Shown: positions 33,907-43,448 of the stretch, in pieces | Numbering within the stretch: the first letter of the stretch is position 1 | Layout: every line of letters begins with the position of its first letter | Source of the DNA: Hahnella lacustris | GTDB lineage: Bacteria > Pseudomonadota > Gammaproteobacteria > Burkholderiales > Burkholderiaceae_A | NCBI GenBank assembly: GCA_965194655.1 | Contig: OZ239148.1 | Location: forward strand, 1,302,001-1,366,000 | Direction: 5' to 3' | DNA length: 64,000 bases | Program-made: the position numbers and the translations under genes | The notes under the pieces: generated by a model | The model's input: the letters and a program-made list of their open reading frames with translations, nothing else | Databases searched by the model: none | Told to the model about the DNA's origin: nothing

Positions 33907-34824
33907 ATGTGGATTATCGCATCGCGTGAAAGCAGGCTTGCACTCTGGCAAGCCGAACATGTGCAGTCTCTTCTGCAGTCGGCCTCAGGGCAGGTCGTCC
34001 AGATTCTGGGAATGACCACTCGTGGGGACCAGATTCTCGACCGTTCGCTCTCAAAGGTCGGGGGCAAGGGGCTTTTCGTCAAAGAACTCGAGACCGCCCT
34101 GGCAGAGGGCAGGGCCCACCTGGCCGTGCACTCGCTCAAGGACGTCCCCATGGTGCTGCCGGATGGGTTCGAGCTGGCTGCCGTCATGGTCCGTGAAGAT
34201 CCGAGAGACGCGTTTGTCTCCCCTGGGTTCGAGAGCCTGGAGGCACTGCCTGAAGGCGCTGTGGTGGGCACCTCCTCTCTCAGACGCGAGTCCCAGCTAC
34301 GCGCCCGTTTCCCCCACTTACAGATTGTTCCTCTCAGGGGGAATCTCGACACTCGGCTGGGCAAGCTCGATCGCGGCGAGATGCAGGCCATCATCCTCGC
34401 GGCCGCAGGCCTTAAGCGTCTGGGCCTCGCCCACCGCATTCGGCAGGTCATCGCACCAGAGAGCATGCTGCCCGCGGCAGGGCAGGGGGCGCTTGGTATT
34501 GAGATCCGTGCGGGCGATACACCCACGCGAGACCTCATCTCCTGTTTGGTGCATGAGCAGACCTGGAGAGAGGTGTCTGCGGAGCGTGCCGTATCGCGAG
34601 CCCTCGGGGGGAGTTGCCAGATTCCCCTGGCAGCATTCTGCGAGCAGCAGCCCGATGGTATGACCCTTCGACTGAGAGCACGCATTGCCATGCCCAACGG
34701 GTCCCAGCCCTGCGCAGTGGATCTTCTTGGGCCTGACCCTGAGTCGCTCGGAGCCATGGCGGCCGATGCGCTTCGCGCCCAGGGCGCCGATCACATCATT
34801 CAGACGCTATCGGTCGAACCGTAG
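33907..34824 (+). CDS. hemC: Hydroxymethylbilane synthase (porphobilinogen deaminase)
   Basis: A 305-residue enzyme that joins four porphobilinogen units. The N-terminus IIASRESRLALWQAEHV, the segment HSLKDVPMVLPDGF, the GTSSLRRESQLRARFP motif and the dipyrromethane cofactor Cys (near residue 237, in GGSCQIPLAAFCE) are present. The reading frame extends to 33700 inside argH, but family alignment starts at 33907. It begins a haem-synthesis run hemC-hemD-hemX-hemY. Confidence 0.96.
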   Translation: MWIIASRESRLALWQAEHVQSLLQSASGQVVQILGMTTRGDQILDRSLSKVGGKGLFVKELETALAEGRAHLAVHSLKDVPMVLPDGFELAAVMVREDPRDAFVSPGFESLEALPEGAVVGTSSLRRESQLRARFPHLQIVPLRGNLDTRLGKLDRGEMQAIILAAAGLKRLGLAHRIRQVIAPESMLPAAGQGALGIEIRAGDTPTRDLISCLVHEQTWREVSAERAVSRALGGSCQIPLAAFCEQQPDGMTLRLRARIAMPNGSQPCAVDLLGPDPESLGAMAADALRAQGADHIIQTLSVEP

Positions 34825-34836
34825 GCTCATCCGCAC

Positions 34837-35652
34837 ATGGTCATGCTCGCGAATTTATTGGTGACACGGCCGGTGTGGGAAGGGCAGGTAGATCCCTGGA
34901 CCCAATCATTGGCGAACATCGCCAAAGGCTATTGGGTGAATGTCATCCCTGCGCCGCTTCAAGTGATGCGACTGGCCTCCGATGTCACCGAGCGGGCCCT
35001 GGTCCGAGACCTGAACGATCTTGATCCGTCTGGAGAGGCCCGTCCCATCTGGCTGGTGTCCACCAGTCCCTCCGCGAACTATGCCCTCGACCAGCTCCAT
35101 GCGCTGGGTGCGGCCTTGGCCACGCGCAGACGTCGCCTGAAGTTTGCGGCCATTGGAGACGCCACCGCCGAGGGGTTCTCGCGGGTCCTGGTTCACGCGG
35201 GCATTGCACCGGCAGACTTCAAGGACGTGCTCACGGCAGGTCCCTCTGGGGATGTCGACAAGCTTGCCCCGCTCATCAACCAGAAGGCCCGTATGGGAGA
35301 GCTGGTGGTTCTGCTGGAGGGCGCGGACAACCGCCCCGATCTGGCGCAAAAACTCATGTCTGGTGGGCTCCGAGCGCTTCGCATGCCGGTCTATACCCGC
35401 TCGGCCGAGCGGATGCCCTCTTTGCCAAAGAGCGAGCTGCCCTGGTGGGTGCTGATCACCACTTCCACCATGGCCAAGCCTGCCGCCCAGGGGCTCGCCC
35501 TTCAGAACATTGAGATGGACCAGGTGTATTGGATTGGGCATCACCCGGCCATTGGCCAGGCGGTGCGCGCGGCGGTTCCTGGTGCGCGATGGGTGATGGT
35601 GGACCGACTCACCCCATCGACCATTCTTGAGCGGATTTCCAAGAGCGAATAG
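34837..35652 (+). CDS. hemD: Uroporphyrinogen-III synthase
   Basis: A 271-residue HemD-fold protein, 12 bases after hemC. The family is weakly conserved; supporting features are LVTRPVWEG near the start, WLVSTSPSANYALDQL, the KFAAIGDATAEGF motif (the conserved xxxGxxTA) and WWVLITTSTMAKPAAQGL late in the protein. It closes hydroxymethylbilane with inversion of ring D. Position after hemC and before hemX makes the call secure. A second ATG lies at 34843. Confidence 0.9.
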   Translation: MVMLANLLVTRPVWEGQVDPWTQSLANIAKGYWVNVIPAPLQVMRLASDVTERALVRDLNDLDPSGEARPIWLVSTSPSANYALDQLHALGAALATRRRRLKFAAIGDATAEGFSRVLVHAGIAPADFKDVLTAGPSGDVDKLAPLINQKARMGELVVLLEGADNRPDLAQKLMSGGLRALRMPVYTRSAERMPSLPKSELPWWVLITTSTMAKPAAQGLALQNIEMDQVYWIGHHPAIGQAVRAAVPGARWVMVDRLTPSTILERISKSE

Positions 35653-35670
35653 CGATTTCACAGGCCCAAT

Positions 35671-36402
35671 ATGACCAGAGACGAAGACCTCTCCGCGCTT
35701 CAACCCACCCCTTCTTCTGCTGCCACTCAGCCTCGCCCCGCCGCTGGCTTGGCGTCCCGTCGATGGGCGCTCGTGATGCTTGTTTTCGGAGTCGTCGTGG
35801 GGGTTGTGCTGGGACAATTTGCAGCCATGTTTCGTCCTGACCTCATGGCCTGGATGACCGACCCTGTGAGCACTCCCGTCATCTCAGCGACGCAGAAGGA
35901 ATCAGAGTCGGTCTCGACTGAGCCGGGGCAGGCCTATGGGTCCGGACTATCCAACCCCGCATCCGTGTCAGCTCGAGGGCTCAGCCCCAGTGACCTCAAA
36001 CTGATCATCCGAATCCAGGATCTGAGTGAGCAGATCGAGGGGCTCCCCACGCAGTTTTCTCCCCCCACGCTGCATGGGTCTGCTTCCGCTCAGTCCTCCT
36101 CCTTAAGCTGGATGGAGTCTCTGGGGCAGACCCTCTCAGGCCTCTTTCTCATTCGAAAGCTCTCTGACAGCGAGCGTTTTCAGCTGGACGCCACTGGGTA
36201 TGAGCTCGCCAAACGTCAGATTGAACAGCGCTTGCTGGCTGCAAGGCTCTCCATTCAAATGGGAGAGCGGGAACTGGCTCAGATCGACCTCTCTCAGGCG
36301 ACCCTGCTCATGGCCCGCACCTTGGATCCCCGATCCTCTGACGTGCTGAAGGTGGTGGCCGAGACCCAGGCCATCAGCGATCTACTCGGGCAGCAGCCAT
36401 GA
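35671..36402 (+). CDS. hemX: HemX-like membrane-anchored protein
   Basis: A 243-residue protein with one transmembrane segment (about residues 30-52, ALVMLVFGVVVGVVLG), a Ser/Pro-rich linker and a helical periplasmic part, as in the HemX family (often mis-named uroporphyrinogen-III methyltransferase; the methylase motifs are absent). The function is unclear. It overlaps hemY by ATGA and lies after hemD, so it belongs to the haem operon. It is shorter than E. coli HemX (about 390). Confidence 0.82.
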   Translation: MTRDEDLSALQPTPSSAATQPRPAAGLASRRWALVMLVFGVVVGVVLGQFAAMFRPDLMAWMTDPVSTPVISATQKESESVSTEPGQAYGSGLSNPASVSARGLSPSDLKLIIRIQDLSEQIEGLPTQFSPPTLHGSASAQSSSLSWMESLGQTLSGLFLIRKLSDSERFQLDATGYELAKRQIEQRLLAARLSIQMGERELAQIDLSQATLLMARTLDPRSSDVLKVVAETQAISDLLGQQP

Positions 36403-37625
36403 TCCGCCTCCTGAGTTTGGCGCTTGCTTTGGCCGTGTTGCTGGCCATGGTGATGGCCATTCAATCCTATGGGGGAGCGGTATCCATCTGGTGGTCGGAC
36501 TGGCGGGTCGACATGGCGCTCTCCACCGCCATCTTCTCAGCCTTCGGAGTGGCTGCAGTCCTCTATCTCTTGTTCTGGATCTTGGCCGCTCTGGGCGGCT
36601 TGCCTGGTTGGTGGGAGCGGTTCCGACAAAAGCGTCGGGAGCGCAATCGAGTGGCGGCCATGGCCGACCTGGTGCTCGATTTTGAGGAAGGTCGGTTTGC
36701 GCGGGTCACCAAATCGGCGCAGGCGTACATTGATCAGTTCCAAGACATGCCAGATGCAAGGCACCCTGTAGAGCGGATGGTGGCATCCCTGGCGGCCCGC
36801 GCCGCACATGCCCTGCGAGATCCCGCACTGCGAGACCAGTGGATGGAGCGGCTCCGCGCTGCACCCGGAGAAAAGCCGGCACATCCTCAAATTCAAGCCT
36901 TGATTCGAGCTGAGTTCGCGCTCGATGATCACAAGGGCGAGGAGGCCTTGAATGCCCTCGAACCCCTGGTGGCGGGGGACCGCAAGCATGTGCACGCCAT
37001 GCGTCTCATGATGAAGGCGTATCAACAGACAGGGCGTTGGTCAGATGTGATGCGCGTGGTTCGACTTTTGGAGAACCGCAAGGCACTGGCCCCTTTGCAT
37101 GCTCGGGCGATTCGAGAGCGTGCACTGGATGCACTCCTCCTCGATGCGGGCTGCGACGCCTCGCTGGTTCGGTCTGCGCTCGATCTGCTCTCCGATGAGG
37201 AGAGAGCGGTTCCGAGCACAGCCAAACGGGTGGCCTGGGCCTGGCTCAGGGTGGGTGAGCCGCGCCAGGCGAGAAAGCTGGTCGAGTCGGTCCTGGCCCG
37301 GAACTGGGATGACGCCCTTCTGGAGCCCTATGCAGACTGCGAGGACGATCTACCCGCGCAGCTGATTCAGGTTGAGCGCTGGATCGCTCAACGCCCTGAG
37401 GGGTTTGAGCTGGCCTGGGCCAAGGGGCGTTTGCTTTTTAAGCTGGGAAGAGTTTCGGAGGCGTCGAGGGCGCTGGAGCGTGCGCTCTCGATTCGACCCT
37501 CCGTCCGAGTCGCGCTCTTGCTGGCTGAGATCTCGGAACAGTCTGGGGATGGGGCCGGTGCCAAACACTATCGGCAGCAAGCCTCGCAGGCGGCCGAGGC
37601 TGGCCGCCTGCTTCCAACGGTTTAG
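36399..37625 (+). CDS. hemY: HemY-like haem biosynthesis-associated TPR membrane protein
   Basis: A 408-residue protein with two N-terminal membrane helices (about residues 3-20 and 40-65) separated by SIWWSDWRVDMALST, the usual HemY_N region, followed by tetratricopeptide-like helical repeats. This is the proteobacterial HemY, thought to interact with late haem enzymes; it is not the protoporphyrinogen oxidase that shares the name in Gram-positives. It overlaps hemX by 4 bases and meets hppA tail-to-tail in TTAG (37622-37625). Confidence 0.88.
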   Translation: MIRLLSLALALAVLLAMVMAIQSYGGAVSIWWSDWRVDMALSTAIFSAFGVAAVLYLLFWILAALGGLPGWWERFRQKRRERNRVAAMADLVLDFEEGRFARVTKSAQAYIDQFQDMPDARHPVERMVASLAARAAHALRDPALRDQWMERLRAAPGEKPAHPQIQALIRAEFALDDHKGEEALNALEPLVAGDRKHVHAMRLMMKAYQQTGRWSDVMRVVRLLENRKALAPLHARAIRERALDALLLDAGCDASLVRSALDLLSDEERAVPSTAKRVAWAWLRVGEPRQARKLVESVLARNWDDALLEPYADCEDDLPAQLIQVERWIAQRPEGFELAWAKGRLLFKLGRVSEASRALERALSIRPSVRVALLLAEISEQSGDGAGAKHYRQQASQAAEAGRLLPTV

Positions 37626-39655
37626 AGCAGTGGCACGATCAGCAGGGCCACAATATTGATGATCTTGATGAGCGGGTTGACGGCAGGCCCAGCCGTGTCC
37701 TTGTAAGGGTCACCCACCGTATCACCCGTCACAGCAGCCTTGTGGGCGTCTGAGCCCTTGCCGCCATGGTGACCATCCTCAATGTATTTCTTCGCATTGT
37801 CCCAGGCGCCGCCTCCGGTACACATCGAGATGGCGACGAAGAGTCCAGTCACGATGGTTCCCATGAGCAGTCCCCCGAGCGCCACCGGCCCGAGAATCAG
37901 CCCGACCGCCACCGGTACGATCACCGGCAGCAACGAGGGAATGATCATTTCCTTGATGGCTGCTGCCGTGAGCATGTCGACCGCCTTGTGGTACTCGGGC
38001 TTCGCAGTTCCCTCCATGATTCCGGGGATCTCCTTAAACTGCCGCCGAACCTCGGTGACCACTGAGCCTGCACAGCGTCCCACAGCCTCCATCGCCATGG
38101 CGCCGAACAGGAAGGGGATGAGGCCACCAATGAAGAGTCCCACAATCACCATGTGGTCTGAGAGGTCGAACCGGATGGCTTGACCTGCTCCCTCCAGGGC
38201 GTGCGTGTAGTCTGCAAACAGCACCAAGGCGGCCAGACCCGCGGAGCCAATCGCATAGCCTTTGGTGACAGCCTTCGTGGTGTTTCCCACCGCGTCGAGC
38301 GGGTCGGTCACTGCACGCACCTCGGGGGGAAGTTCTGCCATCTCGGCAATGCCGCCGGCATTGTCGGTGATGGGCCCATACGCATCGAGCGCAACGATGA
38401 TGCCTGCCATCGAGAGCATGGCGGTCGCAGCAATCGCGATGCCATAGAGCCCCGCCAGTGAGAAAGAGGCCAGAATGGCCAAAACCACTGCGATCACGGG
38501 CCAGGCCGTTGACTTCATCGACACGGCAATTCCGGCAATGATGTTCGTGGCATGTCCGGTTTCAGAAGCCTGAGCGACGTGACGCACGGGTGCGTACTCG
38601 GTAGCGGTGTAGTACTCGGTGATGATCACCATGGCGCCAGTCAGCACAATGCCCACCACACAGGAGAGCCAGAGGTTCATCACGCTGTGGCCGGCCGCAG
38701 CAATGGTTGCTCCGAGTAGCCAGTCCGTCACAAAGTAGAACGCCACCACACTCAGCAGTGCAGCAACGATGAGGCCCTTGTAGAGGGCGTTCATGATCTT
38801 TCCAGTTCCCGAGTACTTCACGAAGAAGCAGCCCACAATGCTGGCCAGAATGGAGACTCCGCCCAGGGCCAAGGGGTAGATGGCAGCCGCTTCGGCCATG
38901 CTGCTCAGCGTGAGTGCACCCAGGAGCATGGTCGCGATGATGGTCACCGCATAGGTTTCGAAGAGGTCTGCCGCCATGCCCGCGCAGTCCCCCACGTTAT
39001 CGCCCACGTTGTCTGCAATGACTGCTGGGTTCCGTGGGTCATCCTCAGGGATGCCAGCCTCGACCTTGCCCACGAGGTCTGCACCCACATCCGCGCCTTT
39101 GGTGAAGATGCCGCCGCCCAGTCGCGCGAAGATCGAGATGAGTGAGGCACCAAACGCAAAGCCTACCAAGGGCTGAAGCGAGTGATGAACATCAGCGCCT
39201 TGACCGCGCATGATGGCGTAGAACCCTGTCACGCCAATCAGTCCGAGTCCGACCACGAAAAGTCCGGTAATGGCCCCCCCTTTAAATGCAATGTCCAGCG
39301 CTGGGTTGATGCCCCCGCGTGCAGCCTCCGCTGTGCGTACATTGGCCCGTACGTTGATGTTCATGCCAATGAATCCGGCCGCGCCTGAGAGCACGGCTCC
39401 GAGCGCGAATCCAAGGGCAGTGGCCATGCCAAGACCCGGAATGGCTGCAATCAGAATGAAGATGATGACGCCGACGATGGCGATGGTTCGATATTGGCGT
39501 GCGAGGTAGGCCGAGGCTCCGGCCTGAATCGCTGCTGCGATTTCTCTCATTCGTTCATTGCCGTCTGGCTGGCTGAGAATCCAGCGGCTTGACACCAGCG
39601 CGTAGACCACCGCGATGATGCCGCACACAAGTGCAAGGATCATTCCGTCTGACAT
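37622..39655 (-). CDS. hppA: Membrane-bound proton-pumping pyrophosphatase, K+-insensitive type
   Basis: A 677-residue integral membrane pump with about 16 helices that uses pyrophosphate to move protons. The PPi-binding motif DVGADLVGKVEAG and ADNVGDNVGDCAGMAADL are present. At the K+-control site the sequence is GNTTKAVTKGYAIGS, with Lys and Thr where K+-dependent enzymes have Ala and Gly, so it should be K+-insensitive. It is divergent from the soluble pyrophosphatase gene ppa across a 118-bp gap, so one region may set the balance between pumping and dissipating PPi energy. Confidence 0.95.
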   Translation of the reverse strand: MSDGMILALVCGIIAVVYALVSSRWILSQPDGNERMREIAAAIQAGASAYLARQYRTIAIVGVIIFILIAAIPGLGMATALGFALGAVLSGAAGFIGMNINVRANVRTAEAARGGINPALDIAFKGGAITGLFVVGLGLIGVTGFYAIMRGQGADVHHSLQPLVGFAFGASLISIFARLGGGIFTKGADVGADLVGKVEAGIPEDDPRNPAVIADNVGDNVGDCAGMAADLFETYAVTIIATMLLGALTLSSMAEAAAIYPLALGGVSILASIVGCFFVKYSGTGKIMNALYKGLIVAALLSVVAFYFVTDWLLGATIAAAGHSVMNLWLSCVVGIVLTGAMVIITEYYTATEYAPVRHVAQASETGHATNIIAGIAVSMKSTAWPVIAVVLAILASFSLAGLYGIAIAATAMLSMAGIIVALDAYGPITDNAGGIAEMAELPPEVRAVTDPLDAVGNTTKAVTKGYAIGSAGLAALVLFADYTHALEGAGQAIRFDLSDHMVIVGLFIGGLIPFLFGAMAMEAVGRCAGSVVTEVRRQFKEIPGIMEGTAKPEYHKAVDMLTAAAIKEMIIPSLLPVIVPVAVGLILGPVALGGLLMGTIVTGLFVAISMCTGGGAWDNAKKYIEDGHHGGKGSDAHKAAVTGDTVGDPYKDTAGPAVNPLIKIINIVALLIVPLL

Positions 39656-39773
39656 AGTCCTCTCCGGTACATAGTTATAAGTGCACCCAGTCTGGGTCCA
39701 TTCAGGATGGAGGACCGATTGGGGGAATCCCTTACAATCCGTGGGATATCAAAACCTTCAGGGAGAGAAATAC

Positions 39774-40319
39774 ATGTCACTTACCATCGTTCCCGCGGGC
39801 GACAAACTGCCCGAGGAATTCAATGTCATCGTTGAGATTCCTGCCCACAGCGACCCCATCAAGTACGAGGTCGACAAGGACACTGGAGCCCTCTTTGTGG
39901 ATCGTTTCATGATGACTTCCATGCACTATCCCTGTAACTACGGGTACGTGCCGGAAACCATCTCCGATGATGGGGACCCCGTTGATGTGCTGGTGGTGAC
40001 TCCCTTCCCAGTGGCCATGGGGGCCGTGGTCCCCTGTCGCGCCATTGGGGTGTTAAAGATGACAGACGAGGCCGGCGGGGATGCAAAGGTCTTGGCGGTG
40101 CCCATCGACAAAGTGCTGCCCATTTACAAGCATTGGAAGAAGCCCGAAGACATCGCACCAGAGCGCCTCCACCAGATCCAGCATTTCTTTGAGCACTACA
40201 AAGATCTAGAGAAGGGCAAGTGGGTCAAGGTGCAGGGCTGGGAGGGACCAGAGTCCGCCAAGGAAGAAGTCCGGTTCGGCTATGAGCGTTATAAGGCCGA
40301 ATCCTTGAAGGGCGAGTGA
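39774..40319 (+). CDS. ppa: Soluble inorganic pyrophosphatase (family I)
   Basis: A 181-residue family I pyrophosphatase. The signature DGDPVDVLVV holds the three metal-binding Asp residues, and IEIPAHSDPIKYEVDK-like residues at the N-terminus, MHYPCNYGYVP and WVKVQGWEG are as expected. GGGAGA ends 7 bases before the ATG at 39774, which fixes the start; the frame upstream to 39681 is not coding. Its last 31 bases overlap the acetyltransferase-like gene on the opposite strand. Confidence 0.96.
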   Translation: MSLTIVPAGDKLPEEFNVIVEIPAHSDPIKYEVDKDTGALFVDRFMMTSMHYPCNYGYVPETISDDGDPVDVLVVTPFPVAMGAVVPCRAIGVLKMTDEAGGDAKVLAVPIDKVLPIYKHWKKPEDIAPERLHQIQHFFEHYKDLEKGKWVKVQGWEGPESAKEEVRFGYERYKAESLKGE

Positions 40320-41455
40320 TCGTCCAATTCTGAGAGATATTGCTGGACCCCCTGGCCCTCTCGGGCGAGGAAGTGCTCCACCGCAGCCCTGAACCGCTCG
40401 TCCGCGACCCAGTGGGACGAGCGGGTTTCAACGGGCTCAAAGCCTCGCCAGAGTTTGTGCTCGCCCTGTGCCCCGCCCTCTATGCGGCGTAGGCCGCTCT
40501 GGATGGCCCATTCAATGGGGGTGTAGTAGGCCACTTCAAAGTGAAGGCAGGGCAGGTGGGCGATGGCTCCCCAATAGCGCCCATAGGCCACCTCACCGTT
40601 TTCGCCCAGCATGATGAGCGCGCTTGCAATCGGCTCGGGCGAGTGGGGCGCCGAGATGCTGGCGTGAGCCGTCACCAAGGCGAGATGCTCGGGCATGTGG
40701 TTTCGAATGCTGTGGAAGAAGGCCTCCGATAGGTAAGGCGGATTCCCGTGTTCTAAGTAGGTCTGGCAGTAACAGCGATAAAAGAAAGCCCAATCCTCAT
40801 CGCGGATATCCCCTCCGACCCGCACCTCGCACTGCACGCCAGCTTCCCGAACTTTTCGCCGTTCGGCACGAATCTTCTTGCGTCTGGGCTGAGTGAGCGA
40901 GTCGAGAAAGTCGTCAAAGTCTCGATAGCCCCGGTTCTGCCAGTGGAACTGAACCCCCAGTCGCGTGAGCCAACCCTCTCGCTCCAGCGCAAGATGGTCT
41001 TCGCGCAGTCCAAAGAGCATGTGCGCGGAGCTCAGCCCCTGCGCAGACACCCATTGCGTGAGCCCCTCGGCGAGGGCCTGGCGAGCGGGCTCGCTCTGCG
41101 CCAGGAGTCTGGGGCCTGGAACGGGCGAAAAAGGGCTCGCGATGAGCGCTTTCGGGTAGTACGACAGCCCTGCAGACTGGGCAGCCCTTGCCCAAGCCCA
41201 GTCAAAGACATACTCACCATAGCTGTGAGATTTCAGATAGAGCGGGGCACCTGCCACAGCCAATCCAGACGCATCGCGCACCAGAAACGGGCGGGCCTGC
41301 CAGCCAGACTCTGGCACCGCTGAGCCCGACAACTCCATGGCGGTGAGCCATTCGATCGCCACGAAGGGATTCTCTGCGGCACCGGTCTGCAAAGCCTGCC
41401 AGTCCGCCGGGCTGATTTCTCTGAAGCCATCGAAGACCTGCGTGCAATAATTCAT
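40289..41455 (-). CDS. GNAT-like peptidogalycan biosynthesis/recognition family protein (COG3146/DUF482)
   Basis: A 388-residue protein of the FemAB-like GNAT group. Recognisable parts are LKSHSYGEYVFDWAWA, QPRRKKIRAERRKV (a basic helix), FYRCYCQTYLEHGNPPYL and YYTPIEWAIQSGLRRIEGGAQGEHK (conserved core EGGAQGEHK). The biochemical role has not been settled. The start ATG is only 2 bases from the divergent nadE start, so there is no room for a normal leader. The 3' end overlaps ppa. Confidence 0.88.
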   Translation of the reverse strand: MNYCTQVFDGFREISPADWQALQTGAAENPFVAIEWLTAMELSGSAVPESGWQARPFLVRDASGLAVAGAPLYLKSHSYGEYVFDWAWARAAQSAGLSYYPKALIASPFSPVPGPRLLAQSEPARQALAEGLTQWVSAQGLSSAHMLFGLREDHLALEREGWLTRLGVQFHWQNRGYRDFDDFLDSLTQPRRKKIRAERRKVREAGVQCEVRVGGDIRDEDWAFFYRCYCQTYLEHGNPPYLSEAFFHSIRNHMPEHLALVTAHASISAPHSPEPIASALIMLGENGEVAYGRYWGAIAHLPCLHFEVAYYTPIEWAIQSGLRRIEGGAQGEHKLWRGFEPVETRSSHWVADERFRAAVEHFLAREGQGVQQYLSELDDHSPFKDSAL

Positions 41456-41457
41456 TT

Positions 41458-43110
41458 ATGACTCTCAAGATGGTGGCTGCCCAGCTCAACGCCTGTGTGG
41501 GCGATTTGAACGGGAATGCTCAGAAAATTCTCGACGCTGCGCGGCAGGCCCACGCGGCAGGGGCGCAGATCATGGTCACGCCCGAGCTCTCGCTCACCGG
41601 TTACCCGCCGGAAGATCTGCTGCTGAGGCCCTCGTTTCTGCGTCGGTCGAAGGCGGTTCTGGAACAGCTGGCAGTCGATTTGTCTTCCCTTCATGGTCTT
41701 TCGGTCTTGGTTGGGCACCCCAAGCAGCTCGATGATGGGCAGATTTGCAATGCAGCCTCGCTGCTGCAGTCAGGACGGGTGGTTGCACAGTACGGCAAGC
41801 TGGAACTCCCCAATTATGCGGTCTTCGACGAGCAGCGCTATTTTGTCCCCGATGGTGCCCCGGTTGTTTTCGAGGCCCAGGGCGTTCGAGTGGGGGTGGT
41901 GATCTGTGAAGATGTCTGGTTCCCGCGGGCTGCTGCCATGTCGCGGGCCGAGGGCGCACAAGTTCTGGTGGTGATGAATGCATCACCGTTTCACCTCAAT
42001 AAGTTTGACGAGCGGCTTCGGGTCATGCGTGAGCATGTCAGCCGCCATGCCATTCCCGCTGTGTTCTGCAATCTGGTGGGTGGACAAGATGAGCTCATTT
42101 TTGATGGGGATAGCTTCGCGCTTGATGCGGCTGGCATGCTCCAGGCCCGAGCCCTGTCCTTCACCGAGGATCTGCTTGCGGTGGAGGTCACGGCCGACGG
42201 AACCCTGGTGTCAGCGCAAATGGCTTCACCCTTGGATGAGGCAGAGCAGGCCTACGAGGCGCTCGTGCTGGGCACAAGAGACTACGTCTACAAAAACGGA
42301 TTCAGGGGAGCCTTGGTGGGCCTGTCCGGTGGAGTCGATTCCGCCCTCACACTGGCGATTGCCGTGGATGCCCTGGGCGCTGATCAGGTCACTGCGGTCA
42401 TGATGCCGTCTCCTTACACCTCGGCCATAAGTGTCGAAGATGCGCAGGCCTGCGCGGCCGCGCTGGGCGTGACCCTCCTTGATCTTCCGATTAGCCCTGC
42501 CTACCAGGCTTTTGAATCCACCCTGGCCCCAGTCTTCGCAGGCAGAGCCCCCGACCTCACGGAGGAGAATCTCCAGTCCCGCATTCGCGGAGTTCTGCTC
42601 ATGGCGCTCTCCAACAAGACCGGCCGACTGTTGCTCACCACAGGAAACAAATCAGAGATGGCGGTCGGATACTGCACGCTCTACGGTGATATGGCGGGTG
42701 GGTACGCGGTCATCAAGGATTTGCTCAAGGGCTGGGTCTACAAGCTCAGCCGCTTTCGCAACGCTCGGGCGGCCGCGAAGGGGAAGCCGCAGGCCATTCC
42801 TGAGCGCATCCTCACACGTCCCCCAAGCGCAGAGCTCAGGCCAGACCAGACCGATCAAGACAGCCTTCCACCGTATGAGGTGTTGGACGACATCTTGATG
42901 CGGTTCGTTGAAATGGGGCAGTCTTCCACTGAAATTCTTGCAGCGGGTCATTCACAAGAGGTGCTTGAACAGGTGATCAGACTCCTGCGCCTCTCGGAAT
43001 ACAAGCGCCGGCAGGCTGCTCCAGGCGCGCGCATCACACCGCGCGCTTTTGGCCGCGACTGGCGATTCCCACTGACCAATCGGTTCCATGAAAAGGAGTT
43101 CTTTCTATGA
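41458..43110 (+). CDS. nadE: Glutamine-dependent NAD+ synthase
   Basis: A 550-residue two-domain enzyme for the last step of NAD synthesis. The N-terminal nitrilase-type glutaminase has Glu in TPELSLTGYPPED, Lys in YGKLELPNY and Cys in VVICEDVWFP. The C-terminal synthetase has the P-loop GLSGGVDSALTLAI and TTGNKSEMAVGYCTLYGD. It overlaps glnB by ATGA. The gene starts 2 bases from the divergent neighbour; another Met at 41470 is possible. The link nadE-glnB is common in betaproteobacteria and joins NAD supply to nitrogen sensing. Confidence 0.95.
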   Translation: MTLKMVAAQLNACVGDLNGNAQKILDAARQAHAAGAQIMVTPELSLTGYPPEDLLLRPSFLRRSKAVLEQLAVDLSSLHGLSVLVGHPKQLDDGQICNAASLLQSGRVVAQYGKLELPNYAVFDEQRYFVPDGAPVVFEAQGVRVGVVICEDVWFPRAAAMSRAEGAQVLVVMNASPFHLNKFDERLRVMREHVSRHAIPAVFCNLVGGQDELIFDGDSFALDAAGMLQARALSFTEDLLAVEVTADGTLVSAQMASPLDEAEQAYEALVLGTRDYVYKNGFRGALVGLSGGVDSALTLAIAVDALGADQVTAVMMPSPYTSAISVEDAQACAAALGVTLLDLPISPAYQAFESTLAPVFAGRAPDLTEENLQSRIRGVLLMALSNKTGRLLLTTGNKSEMAVGYCTLYGDMAGGYAVIKDLLKGWVYKLSRFRNARAAAKGKPQAIPERILTRPPSAELRPDQTDQDSLPPYEVLDDILMRFVEMGQSSTEILAAGHSQEVLEQVIRLLRLSEYKRRQAAPGARITPRAFGRDWRFPLTNRFHEKEFFL

Positions 43111-43445
43111 AGCTCGTCACAGCGATTGTGAAGCCCTTTAAGCTCGACGAAGTGCGTGAGGCACTCGCCGCCCTTGGCCTCTCTGGTCTGACGGTCACAG
43201 ACGTCAAAGGATTCGGGCGCCAGAAAGGCCATACCGAGGTCTATCGGGGAGCCGAGTATGTGGTCGATTTTCTGCCCAAGGTGAAGATCGAAGCGTTGGT
43301 GGCGGACGATATGGCCGACCGTGCTGTAGAGGCCATTGTGGATGCAGCTCGAACGGGCCGGATTGGCGACGGCAAGATTTTCGTCACGACGGTCGAGCAG
43401 GTGGTTCGGATTCGCACGGGCGAGACCGGCGAAGCGGCGCTCTAG
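43107..43445 (+). CDS. glnB: Nitrogen regulatory protein P-II
   Basis: A 112-residue PII protein. The uridylylation site Tyr51 is in the T-loop YRGAEYVVDFLPK, the B-loop reads TGRIGDGKIFV and the C-terminal signature is present. It senses 2-oxoglutarate and ATP/ADP and is modified by GlnD. Translationally coupled to nadE by a 4-base overlap. This fits the known regulation of NAD synthase by PII in some bacteria. Confidence 0.96.
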   Translation: MKLVTAIVKPFKLDEVREALAALGLSGLTVTDVKGFGRQKGHTEVYRGAEYVVDFLPKVKIEALVADDMADRAVEAIVDAARTGRIGDGKIFVTTVEQVVRIRTGETGEAAL

Positions 43446-43448
43446 CGC

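Noticed and set aside
36399..37625. Protoporphyrinogen oxidase (Gram-positive HemY)
   Set aside because: There is no FAD motif; two membrane helices and helical repeats identify the unrelated proteobacterial HemY.
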